DNA from: an uncultured Prevotellaceae bacterium
Lineage (GTDB): Bacteria > Bacteroidota > Bacteroidia > Bacteroidales > Bacteroidaceae
Reading direction: 5' to 3'
Length of the DNA: 64,000 nucleotides
NCBI GenBank assembly: GCA_902762565.1
Contig: CACWOS010000001.1
Location: 50,941 to 114,940 of the forward strand
How positions within the stretch are numbered: the first letter of the stretch is position 1; the number at the start of each line of letters is the position of its first letter. The notes beneath the pieces were generated by a model. It was not told where the DNA came from. It ran no database searches and was given only the letters and a program-made list of their open reading frames with translations. A program made the position numbers and the translations under genes. Positions 27,059 to 35,048 of this stretch are shown here, piece after piece.

Positions 27059-27481
27059 ATGAAGAGTGAAAAAATAGGAAAGTTATTGCATAGCACGAAG
27101 TTCTGGCAGTTTGTGCGCTTTGCGTTAAATGGAGGACTTTCGTCGGCTATACATTATGGAATTTATTACCTGCTATTGTATTTCACCATAGCCAATGTAG
27201 CTTATATTACAGGTTATGTCATCAGCTTTGTCAGCAACTTCTTTCTTACCAACTATTTTACCTTCCGCACAAAACCGACGTTCAAGCGTTTTATCGGTTT
27301 CTCTGGCAGTCATGCATTTAATTTTGGACTGCATATCGTGCTTTTCAACCTCTTCCTGTGGCTGGGTGTCCATGAACTCATTATTCCTTTGCTCGTTATG
27401 AGCATTGCTATGGTGACGCAATTTTTCATTTTACGTTTCGTGTTTGTCAGAAATCCACAGACAAGCCAGACGGAATCATAG
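27059..27481 (+). CDS. GtrA-like family membrane protein (putative Und-P-sugar flippase)
   Basis: A 140-residue protein with four hydrophobic helices and the GtrA signature FVRFALNGGLSSAIHYGIYY at the start of helix 1, then GYVISFVSNFFLTNYFTFR between helices 2 and 3. GtrA-type proteins are thought to flip undecaprenyl-phosphate-linked sugars made by GtrB. The divergent GtrB-like gene at 26038-26958 fits this. The ATG at 27053 (two codons earlier) is equally possible; the -7 box lies only 9-15 nt upstream of either. A GT4 gene follows after 18 nt. Confidence 0.85.
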   Translation: MKSEKIGKLLHSTKFWQFVRFALNGGLSSAIHYGIYYLLLYFTIANVAYITGYVISFVSNFFLTNYFTFRTKPTFKRFIGFSGSHAFNFGLHIVLFNLFLWLGVHELIIPLLVMSIAMVTQFFILRFVFVRNPQTSQTES

Positions 27482-27499
27482 TCGATAATATACTATAGT

Positions 27500-28627
27500 A
27501 TGACGAATAATATCATCGGATTCGATGCTAAGCGCATTGTGAGAAACGGCACGGGACTGGGCAGCTATGGGCGAACGCTAGTTAACGATTTGGCACAAAG
27601 GCCAGACCTAGTGTTGCGTCTCTATGCGCCAGACCAGGGGCGTGACGACTTACGCTCACAGATTCTTGAGCGCCCTAACGTCAGTTTCTGTTATCCTCAT
27701 GGTGGACGTTTGAGTAATTCTTGGTGGCGTATAAAGGGTGTCGTGGCCGACTTGCAACGCGATGGCGTGCAGTTGTATCATGGTTTGTCTGGTGAACTCC
27801 CTATAGGCATCCACAAATCAGGCATCCGTAGTGTGGTGACCATCCACGACTTGATATTCCTGCGTCATCCTGAGTTTTACAATTGGGTGGACACCAAGAT
27901 TTACGCATGGAAGTTTCGTCAGACCTTAAAAGAAGCCGATCACGTCATCGCCATCAGCGAGTGTACCAAGCGCGATATCTTGTACTATGGTGATATTGAC
28001 GAAGGTAAGATATCTATTGTCTATCAGAGTTTTGCCCCTCGTTTCAGTGCCGAGGTAACTGATGAGCAACGTTCTCAGGTACGCACTGCTTATCAATTGC
28101 CTGAGCGTTATATCCTCAATGTAGGTTCGATAGAGGCACGAAAAAACATCTTGCAGGCTGTACAGGCATTGCCCTTGTTGCCTGACGACGTGGCTTTGGT
28201 TATCGTCGGACGTCATACTTCCTATACTGACCGCGTGCTGCAATATGCCCATAAACATCATCTCGAACAGCGTGTTTCCGTACTGCATGGTGTGCCTGAT
28301 GAACATCTGCCCGTACTCTATGCTATGGCTGAGGCTTTCGTCTATCCTTCCGTCTATGAGGGTTTTGGCATTCCCATCATCGAGGCCATCAGTTGTGGTT
28401 TGCCTATCGTAGCATGTACGGGTTCTTGTCTGGAGGAGGCAGGAGGCCCTGACAGCTATTACGTTCAGCCAGGCAATGTGGAAGCCATGGCTGATGCTAT
28501 CCGTCATACACTAATAGGTGCGGAGGGTAGGGAACTCCGTATCGAAAACAGCAAAAAATACATCCGTCGTTTCGGCGGATGTAGTGTGGCCAGTCAGGTT
28601 GCTGATATTTATCAGCGCTTGCTGTAA
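27500..28627 (+). CDS. Glycosyltransferase family 4 (GT-B)
   Basis: A 375-residue GT-B fold transferase. The N-terminal FDAKRIVRNGTGLGSYGRTL is the glycine-rich loop of this mannosyltransferase-like subgroup. VVTIHDLIFLRHPE and HVIAISECTKRDI mark the acceptor half, YILNVGSIEARKNI the inter-domain region, and YPSVYEGFGIPIIEAISCG the EX7E nucleotide-sugar site. Mannose, rhamnose or a related donor is usual but not decided. It is co-directional with the GtrA-like gene and convergent with the LicC-like gene. Confidence 0.87.
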   Translation: MTNNIIGFDAKRIVRNGTGLGSYGRTLVNDLAQRPDLVLRLYAPDQGRDDLRSQILERPNVSFCYPHGGRLSNSWWRIKGVVADLQRDGVQLYHGLSGELPIGIHKSGIRSVVTIHDLIFLRHPEFYNWVDTKIYAWKFRQTLKEADHVIAISECTKRDILYYGDIDEGKISIVYQSFAPRFSAEVTDEQRSQVRTAYQLPERYILNVGSIEARKNILQAVQALPLLPDDVALVIVGRHTSYTDRVLQYAHKHHLEQRVSVLHGVPDEHLPVLYAMAEAFVYPSVYEGFGIPIIEAISCGLPIVACTGSCLEEAGGPDSYYVQPGNVEAMADAIRHTLIGAEGRELRIENSKKYIRRFGGCSVASQVADIYQRLL

Positions 28628-28641
28628 TTCTCAATTTTCAA

Positions 28642-29370
28642 TTAGAATAATTCCGCTGGAATCAATTCTTTCGCACGCTCGAAGTCTTCTACCGTATCCA
28701 GCTCTATTGAGAAGAAATCCGTGGTGTCTACCACACGGAAGTGATGCCCTTGCGGTATGAGGCGTTCGAAGGCGCGTTCGTAGAAAATATCGATGAGTCC
28801 CTCGCGTTCTATCATCTGCTCCAATTCGTGGAACAAGGCCGTTGAATAGTCTGAGGCAATACGCTCCACACCTACAGATTCGCCAATGGCATCAGCAATG
28901 CTGCATGTTTTGCTCAACTCCACCACGCGCCCTTCGCTATCAGTAATGATCTTGATTTCCTCTTCGCCACACTCATGGCGGTTCAGTGCCAATGCTGTGC
29001 CTTCTTGTTCGACAATAGCCTTTACCAACTTCGGATCCAACAGGATGTCGCTGTCCATCAGCAGGAAGTCCTTGCCGTCGGTGTAGGGACGTGTCATCCA
29101 CAGCGAGAAAATGTTGTTGTTGTGCTCGTAGTCGGCATTATGGATGAAATGGATGGTGAGAGTAGGATAGTGGTTCGTCAGGAAATCGCGAATCATCTCA
29201 CCGCGATAGCCCGTCACAACCACCAACTCATTGATACCTGCAGCCAGCTGGGCATCAACGGTGCGCTCCAACAGCGTACGTTCACCAACCTTCAACAGAC
29301 ATTTGGGCTGCGTATCCGTCAGCGGGCGCAGGCGCTTGGCCATACCCGCTGCAAGAATTACTCCTATCAT
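28642..29370 (-). CDS. LicC-like sugar-phosphate/phosphocholine nucleotidyltransferase
   Basis: A 242-residue nucleotidyltransferase. The opening MIGVILAAGMAKRLRPLTD and PKCLLKVGERTLLERTVD give the nucleotide and Lys signature; FLLMDSDILLDP holds the metal Asp. The extended middle (HNADYEHNNNIFSLWMTRP) and the late FFSIELDTVEDFERAKEL are typical of the LicC/phosphocholine cytidylyltransferase branch. It would make a CDP-activated alcohol that LicD (8225-9091) could transfer. Other small nucleotidyltransferases look alike, so the substrate is inferred. It lies at the far end of the glycan locus, convergent with the GT4 gene. Confidence 0.72.
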   Translation of the reverse strand: MIGVILAAGMAKRLRPLTDTQPKCLLKVGERTLLERTVDAQLAAGINELVVVTGYRGEMIRDFLTNHYPTLTIHFIHNADYEHNNNIFSLWMTRPYTDGKDFLLMDSDILLDPKLVKAIVEQEGTALALNRHECGEEEIKIITDSEGRVVELSKTCSIADAIGESVGVERIASDYSTALFHELEQMIEREGLIDIFYERAFERLIPQGHHFRVVDTTDFFSIELDTVEDFERAKELIPAELF

Positions 29371-29382
29371 AATTGTTGACGT

Positions 29383-29432
29383 AGAAAATAAAATTACTCC
29401 GAAAGTATTTTTAATTACTCCGGAAGTATTTA
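29383..29432. repeat. Tandem word repeat AATTACTCCG(A/G)AAGTATTT between the LicC-like and HIT genes
   Basis: Two adjoining 19-21-nt copies of AATTACTCCGAAAGTATTT and a third degenerate one fill the junction, the last running into the 3' end of the HIT gene. Part of a genome-wide style of word repeats at gene junctions, described in the findings. Confidence 0.5.
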
Positions 29433-29819
29433 GAAATTCTCCTGAATTTTAGCAGCAATTTCCTTGAACTCCTCTTCTGTCAGCTTCAGCTTCTCGCGAC
29501 GGAAGTCGGCATCGGCCTCACTCTGCATGGGGATGAGGTGGATGTGTGCATGAGCAACCTCCAGACCCAGCACTATCTGAGCAACCTTCTTGCATGGGAA
29601 AGCCTTCTTGATGGCAATAGCCACGCGCTTAGCAAACTGCTGATAGCGAGCTAGCTCGTCGTCGTCCATATCAAAGAAATAGTCTACTTCGCGGCGAGGA
29701 ATCACTAGCGTGTGCCCCTTTACCAACGGGTTGATGTCGAGGAAAGCATAGAACTCCTCGTTTTCTGCCACTTTATAGCTGGGAATCTCACCAGCAGCAA
29801 TCTTTGCAAAAATATCCAT
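29430..29819 (-). CDS. HIT family protein (histidine triad nucleotide hydrolase)
   Basis: A 129-residue HIT protein. It has the N-terminal DIFAKIAAGEIPSYKVAE, GHTLVIPRREVDYFFD, and the histidine triad HAHIHLIP (HxHxHxx) near residue 95, with the conserved upstream region LGLEVAHAH. HIT enzymes hydrolyse purine nucleoside phosphoramidates and related nucleotides. It lies 38 nt downstream of greA, with a junction of AAATGATAAATGAC-type repeats (about 29833-29860), and may be co-transcribed with greA. Confidence 0.9.
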   Translation of the reverse strand: MDIFAKIAAGEIPSYKVAENEEFYAFLDINPLVKGHTLVIPRREVDYFFDMDDDELARYQQFAKRVAIAIKKAFPCKKVAQIVLGLEVAHAHIHLIPMQSEADADFRREKLKLTEEEFKEIAAKIQENF

Positions 29820-29857
29820 ATTACGCCTTTGCTAAATGATAAATGACAAATGATAAT

Positions 29858-30325
29858 TTACGCTATCGAAATGTTCTCGATGCGCAGTTTGATGGTACCA
29901 CGAGGGATGGTGATCTCCACCTCGTCGCCCACCTTCTTGCCCAGCAATCCTTGAGCGATTGGTGTCTTGATACTGATCTTACCAGCACGCAGGTCTGCCT
30001 CGTTCTCGCTCACAATGGTGTAACTCATCTTGGCGTTGGTAGTCAGATTGGTCATCTCCACCTTCGTCAAAATCTGAACGCTGTCCGTGCTCAGACGTGA
30101 TGTATCCACAACCTTAGCCTCGCTGATGGTAGCCTTCAGTTTATTGATTTTATCCTCCAAATGAGCCTGTGCCTCTTTGGCAGCATCATACTCACTGTTC
30201 TCACTCAGGTCGCCCTTCTCACGAGCCTCTGCAATAGCTGCTGAAGCTTTCGGGCGCTCTATCGCCTCAAGGCGATGTAGTTCGGCTATCAGTTTGTCGT
30301 AGCCTTCTTGTGACATGTAAGCCAT
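29858..30325 (-). CDS. greA: Transcription elongation factor GreA
   Basis: A 155-residue GreA: an N-terminal coiled coil with the acidic tip GDLSENSEYDAAKEAQ that stimulates cleavage of backtracked RNA in RNA polymerase, and a C-terminal FKBP-like domain with PIAQGLLGKKVGDEVEITIP. Length and motifs are standard. The promoter -7 box at 30443-30450 leaves a leader of over 100 nt, long compared with other genes here. Confidence 0.95.
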   Translation of the reverse strand: MAYMSQEGYDKLIAELHRLEAIERPKASAAIAEAREKGDLSENSEYDAAKEAQAHLEDKINKLKATISEAKVVDTSRLSTDSVQILTKVEMTNLTTNAKMSYTIVSENEADLRAGKISIKTPIAQGLLGKKVGDEVEITIPRGTIKLRIENISIA

Positions 30326-30442
30326 ATTACTTTTATTTTTTACCTTTTTACTTTTTTACCTTTATTTGACGCAGAAAAAAGAAAGAATCCCGACCTTCGT
30401 TGTCAGAATCCTATTTTGTTATCTATGTCTCTTAGTCGTTTG

Positions 30443-30450
30443 CAAAGGTA
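30443..30450 (-). promoter_or_regulatory. -7 promoter box of greA
   Basis: Minus strand TACCTTTG, 118 nt before the greA ATG. The leader includes a GGATTC...GGGATTC pair and A/T-rich word repeats near 30326-30362. Confidence 0.55.
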
Positions 30451-30577
30451 GGCATTAATTTTGAAACGACCAAATATTTTTCTTCAATTTTAATCTTTTC
30501 GGTTGATTTATGTCAAGAAAGTGTTTTTATGACACCATCTTTTTATGGTTTAATATTTAATATTTGGTGTAAATGAG

Positions 30578-30653
30578 TACCTTTGCAGTGTGTTTTTCAT
30601 AGTATTAGATTTAAGGTTAACAAAGGTCGGGGCTCAGCGGAGTCCCTTTTTTT
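30578..30653 (+). ncRNA. Candidate short transcript with promoter and terminator
   Basis: TACCTTTG at 30578-30585 is a good -7 box. About 45 nt on, GGGCTC-AGCG-GAG-T-CCC (30630-30646) followed by seven T (30647-30653) is an intrinsic terminator. The predicted RNA of about 60 nt has no start codon followed by a real ORF. No -33 box at proper spacing is visible. It lies divergent to greA in the 590-bp gap. The rest of that gap holds only the 30747-30893 remnant. No known family is recognised. Confidence 0.4.
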
Positions 30654-30746
30654 GTCTGTAAATCTACCATTTCGTGTTAAAGATTTTGGGCGATATGACT
30701 AGCGAGAACCATCCCCATCTGGCGGTCTTGCTGCTATTGCCTTGTT

Positions 30747-30893
30747 TCAGACGGTCCATGGTCTCTGTGCCGAATAATACATGACTCCCGACACCACTTC
30801 CACCAACAATGCTGCAGCAATGATGTTGACTAGACCAATATTGGCCTTTATGAAACTTCTAAACCTTTGCCGGATGGTGTTTTCTTTTGTCAT
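30747..30893 (-). pseudogene. N-terminal membrane-anchor remnant (48 codons) of a signalling protein
   Basis: Reads MTKENTIRQRFRSFIKANIG, then a hydrophobic helix (residues 19-38) and YYSAQRPWTV-stop. The helix and flank look like the N-terminal anchor of Bacteroidales sensor-kinase or SpoIIE-type phosphatases, which should continue for hundreds of residues. Here the frame ends at once, and no continuation is seen downstream before the PAP2 gene end of the operon. It could also be a genuine small membrane protein. No promoter box is seen. Confidence 0.3.
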
Positions 30894-30914
30894 TGGTCAC
30901 ATGTTCTGCAAAAA

Positions 30915-31874
30915 TTAACATTTTAGGCGGTGCCAGAGGGCTATGAGTGCGAAGTAGAAGAGGACTCCCGTCGCGAGTCCTGCTATGGCGTCGATGGCAT
31001 AGTGGGCGTAGATATAGACGGTTGATAGACACATCAGAATGTAGAAGGGTAGGATGGTGAAGATGAGGCCCTTGCTACGTGTGCGCAAGGCCAACAACAT
31101 CACGACCGTGGTGACTCCCACATGGCTGCTGGGGAAGGCGGCAGTGGGCCGCTCGCCGGCATCGTGGGTGATGTCGAGCAGGTGGTAGAAGAAACCATCG
31201 CTCCATCCTGGTGCCGCCATACGTTCGGAGTGCGTCAGAAACCAGTCGCCTAAGTTGGGGAAGATGCCTTCAGCAATCTTTTCCGTACCTACGGCGAGAT
31301 AATAGAACTGTGGTCCAGTAACAGGCAGAAGGACGAAGACGACGTAATAGACGAAGAAGGAGGTGAGCATGACGAAGGCTGTCATCTGGAACTCCTTGTA
31401 GCGCTTCACGAAATAGTAAAGATAGGTAATCAGCATCAGCGGGAAGTAGCTGACGTACCCCAGACACATCAATTCAGAAAACCAGCCGTATGGCACCTTC
31501 TGCGAGAAAAGCAGCGATGGTTGACAGCCGAACAGCGATTGTTCCCATTGGGCAAAGATGTGGTCGAGGTTGGGTAGGGCACGGTTCAGTTCGTAGGTGT
31601 CAGGATACCACCAGCCGAGGAATGCCATCTGTGCTGCGATGCGTAGCAAGAGGGCCACTCGACAAGGCCAGAGACGGTAGATGCCCCACATGGCCAAAGT
31701 GACCAGCGTGAACTGGATGCGTCCTTTGATCATATCGCTGGGATTGGCAAGCTTGTCCCATAGGATAACCATCATCACCACCGTGAAAGCCAGATAGCCA
31801 AAGGCCACCCACTCGAAGGGCAGCAGTCCCGTCGTAGGTTTCTTCTCACGAATCAAATAGTCCCTTATCTTCAT
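30915..31874 (-). CDS. PAP2 superfamily phosphatase/phosphotransferase (Aur1-like)
   Basis: A 319-residue membrane protein with about six helices and the PAP2 catalytic blocks RPTAAFPSSHVGVTT (PSGH-type motif 2) and YAHYAIDAIAG (motif 3, His-x3-Asp). The spread of motifs and length fit the PAP2_3/Aur1-like branch, which removes phosphate from lipids or exchanges head groups. It follows the epimerase gene by 32 nt; the gap carries CACTTATCACTT word repeats (31866-31900). Lipid substrate unknown. Confidence 0.82.
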   Translation of the reverse strand: MKIRDYLIREKKPTTGLLPFEWVAFGYLAFTVVMMVILWDKLANPSDMIKGRIQFTLVTLAMWGIYRLWPCRVALLLRIAAQMAFLGWWYPDTYELNRALPNLDHIFAQWEQSLFGCQPSLLFSQKVPYGWFSELMCLGYVSYFPLMLITYLYYFVKRYKEFQMTAFVMLTSFFVYYVVFVLLPVTGPQFYYLAVGTEKIAEGIFPNLGDWFLTHSERMAAPGWSDGFFYHLLDITHDAGERPTAAFPSSHVGVTTVVMLLALRTRSKGLIFTILPFYILMCLSTVYIYAHYAIDAIAGLATGVLFYFALIALWHRLKC

Positions 31875-31906
31875 TTCTCACTTATCACTTATCACTTCTC
31901 ACTTCT

Positions 31907-32899
31907 TTACAGCCATTTGTTATCTTTATACCATTGGATACTGCGACGTACGCCTTCCTCTAATTTTACTTTCGGTTCGTAGCCTAACTCCTTGCGAGCG
32001 GGCTCGATGTCGCAACGCCAGTTGCGCTGACGCATGATGTTGTATTTGTCGTTGTTCAGGGCCGTTACCTTGCCTGTCAGTCGTCCTACGTATTCGCCTA
32101 TGAAGGTCACCACACGCAATACCCAGATGGGCACCGTGATACGAATCCACCAAGGATTTCCCAGTTCCTTGCGAATCAGGTTGCTGAAGGTTGACGACTG
32201 GTAGACCTCGCCGTCTGATAAGAAGTATTTACGACCACTCTGCCCTTTCTCCAAGGCCAGGAAGACAGCCTGTACCACATCCGTCACGTAGACGAAGGTG
32301 ATGTCCTGCTGTTTGTAACCTACGGCAAAGTCGGTATGCGACTGGATGCTCTTGGCCATCATGAAGTAGTCGCGCTCACGAGGACCATAGACGCCAGTAG
32401 GACGGAGAATAACGTAAGGCAGGTCCTTGACGGTTGCCAGCCACTTTTCTGCCTCCAGCTTACTCTTTCCGTAGGCCGTATTCGGCTTTGCTACGTCGCT
32501 TTCCAAGATTTCTGTGTAGGGCTGCTGTTCACGGATGGCTCCCATGATGCTGAGACTGCTGATGTAGACAAAGCGTTTGATGCGCATCTGTAATGCCAGC
32601 AGCACGCGTACCAAGTGTTGTGTTCCCTCAGTATTGATACGATGGAAGTCTGCTTTGTCGAGACATTTGGTGACACCTGCAGCATGTACGATGTAGTCGA
32701 ACTGCAGACCCGTCAGCTGTTCAGTCATCTGTGTCTCCGATGAGAAGTCCAGTTCGATGAAGTGGATGCGCTTGTCCTGCAAAAAAGCTCGTGAACTGCT
32801 CTTACGCACAGCTGCCCACGTCTCGAAGCCACGCCTTAGCGCTTCTTCCACAATAAAGGAGCCAATGAAGCCACTGGCTCCTGTAATTAATATCTTCAC
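31907..32899 (-). CDS. NAD-dependent epimerase/dehydratase (extended SDR)
   Basis: A 330-residue extended short-chain dehydrogenase. The nucleotide-binding GASGFIGSFIVEEAL at residues 7-21, YISSLSIMGA, the catalytic YGKSKLEAE (Tyr-x3-Lys near 143) and LRPTGVYGPRE are intact. The C-terminal region (VKLEEGVRRSIQWYKDN) is that of UDP-sugar epimerase-like or 3-beta-HSD-like enzymes. It overlaps the flotillin gene by 4 nt. Substrate cannot be told. Confidence 0.85.
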   Translation of the reverse strand: MKILITGASGFIGSFIVEEALRRGFETWAAVRKSSSRAFLQDKRIHFIELDFSSETQMTEQLTGLQFDYIVHAAGVTKCLDKADFHRINTEGTQHLVRVLLALQMRIKRFVYISSLSIMGAIREQQPYTEILESDVAKPNTAYGKSKLEAEKWLATVKDLPYVILRPTGVYGPRERDYFMMAKSIQSHTDFAVGYKQQDITFVYVTDVVQAVFLALEKGQSGRKYFLSDGEVYQSSTFSNLIRKELGNPWWIRITVPIWVLRVVTFIGEYVGRLTGKVTALNNDKYNIMRQRNWRCDIEPARKELGYEPKVKLEEGVRRSIQWYKDNKWL

Positions 32900-34395
32900 T
32901 TCTTCTTTCCTGTTATGTTATCCACAGCATCGCGGGCCTCATCGTTCAGGTTGATGTTGCGGTTTACCTTGGCATCGATGGTACCTGCACGCATGATGTC
33001 AGCCATATCGACACCTGTTGCTGACTTCAGTACGTCGAAAGCCTGCTTGATGGCCACGGGAACACCACCGCTCATGGCGGCTACGCCGGCACCAGTGTCC
33101 TGACCGCCACTGTAGACGTGGACGTCCTTGATGGCCGAGATGGGCTTAGCGACATTCTCAACGACCTGAGGCAGCACCTCAATCATCATCTGCATGACGG
33201 CAGCATTGTTATACTTCTTATAAGCCTCGGCCTTCTTGTCCATAGCCTGAGCCTCAGCCTCACCCTTCTTCTGAATGGCGTAAGCCTCGGCCTCACCCTT
33301 GGCCTTGATACCGGCAGCCTCCTGTTCCAGACGGTAGCGGACGGCATCCGACTCGGCATTCTGAGCCAGTGCACGCTGTTCAGCCTCATACTTCTGAGCC
33401 TCGGCCACACGCTTGCGCTGTTCCAGATCGGCGGCAGCATCGCGCTCTACCTTATATTTATCGGCATCGGCCTTCTTCTCTACTTCAGCAGCCAACTGGT
33501 TCTGACGAATCTCAATCTGCTCACGAGAGAGAATCTGTTCGCGCTTAGTCTTCTCGATTTCAGCCTCGACAGTCTTGATGTTGATGGTCTTCTGCTGTTC
33601 CTGTTGCTGGATGGCGTAGGCAGCATCGGCATCAGCCTGAGCCGTATCGGCCTGCTGTTTCAGGGCAGCACGCTTCAGAGCCAGTTCATTGTTCTTGATG
33701 GCAATAGCTGTATCGGCATCCACACGGGCATCGTTGGCATCCTTGTCGGCTTTCGACACCTCAATCTTCACGTCGCGCTCAGCAATGGCACGGTTGATGC
33801 TGGCATCCTTCTTGATTTTAGCGGTATTGTCGGCACCCAGGTCCTTGATGAGGCCTTCCTTATCGGTCACGTTCTGGATGTTACAAGAGATAATCTCGAT
33901 ACCCAACTTTGCCATATCGGGCTGGGCCTTGGTCATCACCTGGTCAGAGAATCCATCGCGGTCGGTATTCAGCGAGCGCAGGTCCAGTGTACCGATAATC
34001 TCACGCATGTTACCCTGCAACGAGTCCTGCAACTGTTCGGCAATGTCGCTCGGCATCATATTCAGGAAGTTCTTGGCAGCCAAGCGTGTTCCTTCGTTGG
34101 TGGGCATGACGCGAATTTTGGCCACTGCATCCACGTCAACATTGATGAAGTCGGTGGTAGGTACGCTCTCCTCTGTCTTGATGTCAACGGTAATCTGTCC
34201 CAAGTAAACGCGGTCCAGACGCTCGAAGAACGGAATGCGGAATCCGCCCGAGCCAATCAGTACACGTGGCTCCTTGCTCAGACCAGAGATGATGAAAGCT
34301 GACGAGGGGGGAGCCTTCACGTATGAAATAAAGAGGAAAAATACCAGCAGCAGAATGGCGCCGCCAATTAAAGCATACATTGTTAATGGATCCAT
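32896..34395 (-). CDS. Flotillin-like SPFH/Band 7 protein
   Basis: A 499-residue protein with a single N-terminal membrane helix (LIGGAILLLVFFLFISY), an SPFH domain (about 30-230, EPRVLIGSGGFRIPFFERLD), then a long Ala/Glu/Lys-rich coiled coil (about 240-440, e.g. EAEAYAIQKKGEAEAQAMDK) and a C-terminal segment VLPQVVENVAKPISAIKD. This is the flotillin/FloT layout of membrane-microdomain scaffolds. The frame starts at a TTG (34401), but the ATG at 34395 (MDPLTMYALIGG) is the natural start. Coupled to the epimerase and PAP2 genes downstream. The long plus-strand ORF across it is a mirror of the repetitive coiled coil. Confidence 0.9.
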   Translation of the reverse strand: MDPLTMYALIGGAILLLVFFLFISYVKAPPSSAFIISGLSKEPRVLIGSGGFRIPFFERLDRVYLGQITVDIKTEESVPTTDFINVDVDAVAKIRVMPTNEGTRLAAKNFLNMMPSDIAEQLQDSLQGNMREIIGTLDLRSLNTDRDGFSDQVMTKAQPDMAKLGIEIISCNIQNVTDKEGLIKDLGADNTAKIKKDASINRAIAERDVKIEVSKADKDANDARVDADTAIAIKNNELALKRAALKQQADTAQADADAAYAIQQQEQQKTINIKTVEAEIEKTKREQILSREQIEIRQNQLAAEVEKKADADKYKVERDAAADLEQRKRVAEAQKYEAEQRALAQNAESDAVRYRLEQEAAGIKAKGEAEAYAIQKKGEAEAQAMDKKAEAYKKYNNAAVMQMMIEVLPQVVENVAKPISAIKDVHVYSGGQDTGAGVAAMSGGVPVAIKQAFDVLKSATGVDMADIMRAGTIDAKVNRNINLNDEARDAVDNITGKKK

Positions 34396-34426
34396 AATCA
34401 AATTGGTTTTAACGGTTACTTTGCTG

Positions 34427-34434
34427 CAAAGGTA
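34427..34434 (-). promoter_or_regulatory. -7 promoter box of the flotillin operon
   Basis: Minus strand TACCTTTG, 31 nt upstream of the flotillin ATG. Confidence 0.65.
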
Positions 34435-34626
34435 ATATAAATCGAGTGAAATACACGATTTTAATTGTTAATCTAATTAAAAACGTCAGAATTGTGATGG
34501 TTTGATCTGTTTGGTGGTGTCTTGGACAAGATGGGCCGTGTCTTTGCGACAGCTAACAAGCTTTTGCCTGACATTTGTCGTGTTCCCCCCCTGTCGTTAC
34601 TACCTCAGATAAAAACCTGCCAAAAG

Positions 34627-34658
34627 TTTGGAATGGGCCTCACAACGTCGTATCTTTG
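34627..34658 (+). promoter_or_regulatory. Promoter of the small secreted protein gene
   Basis: TTTG at 34627-34630, 20-bp spacer, TATCTTTG at 34651-34658, 36 nt before the ATG at 34695. The rest of 34435-34650 shows no coding sequence. Confidence 0.7.
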
Positions 34659-34694
34659 CAGCAGAAACGTATTACTAATTTAAAATAATAAGTT

Positions 34695-35015
34695 ATGAAG
34701 TCAATTAAGAATTTTACCGTTTTCGTGCTCAGTTGCATGATGAATGCGCTTACAGCCGGCAACTACAAGCCAGGCAATGGCTTCACCTTCTTCCATTCCA
34801 TTGGCGACGAGGTTGTGCCATTCTGCAACTTTGAGAGTGTGCGCAACACATGGGGAGTGAATAACATCGTAGCTCTCTCTTACCAGTCAAAAACTACGCT
34901 ACACGTAGCTACCGGCACCTCTTTCTTCTTATTCTACTGTGGTGACCTGGTTGACGAGATTCTCAAAGGCAAGTGGGCACCCCGTGAAGATACCGTTGGT
35001 GGTGAAATTTGGTGA
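34695..35015 (+). CDS. Small exported protein of unknown function
   Basis: A 106-residue protein with a possible signal peptide (MKSIKNFTVFVLSCMMNALTAG, cleavage after LTA). The mature part, about 85 residues, holds two cysteines (in VPFCNFES and FFYCGDLVDEIL) and ends APREDTVGGEIW. It is not recognised. It has a good promoter of its own and sits at the left edge of the accessory island, just before the MITE-like element. Such short Bacteroidales proteins with aromatic/Gly-rich C-termini are sometimes secreted peptides, but nothing here proves that. Confidence 0.6.
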   Translation: MKSIKNFTVFVLSCMMNALTAGNYKPGNGFTFFHSIGDEVVPFCNFESVRNTWGVNNIVALSYQSKTTLHVATGTSFFLFYCGDLVDEILKGKWAPREDTVGGEIW

Positions 35016-35048
35016 GACCAATTTTTCTTCACAAAAAATCATAAAAAC

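Noticed and set aside
33118-34302. 394-codon plus-strand open frame
   Set aside because: It is the mirror of the Ala/Glu-rich coiled coil of the flotillin gene; composition is Leu/Gly/His-rich with no recognisable domain and no promoter.
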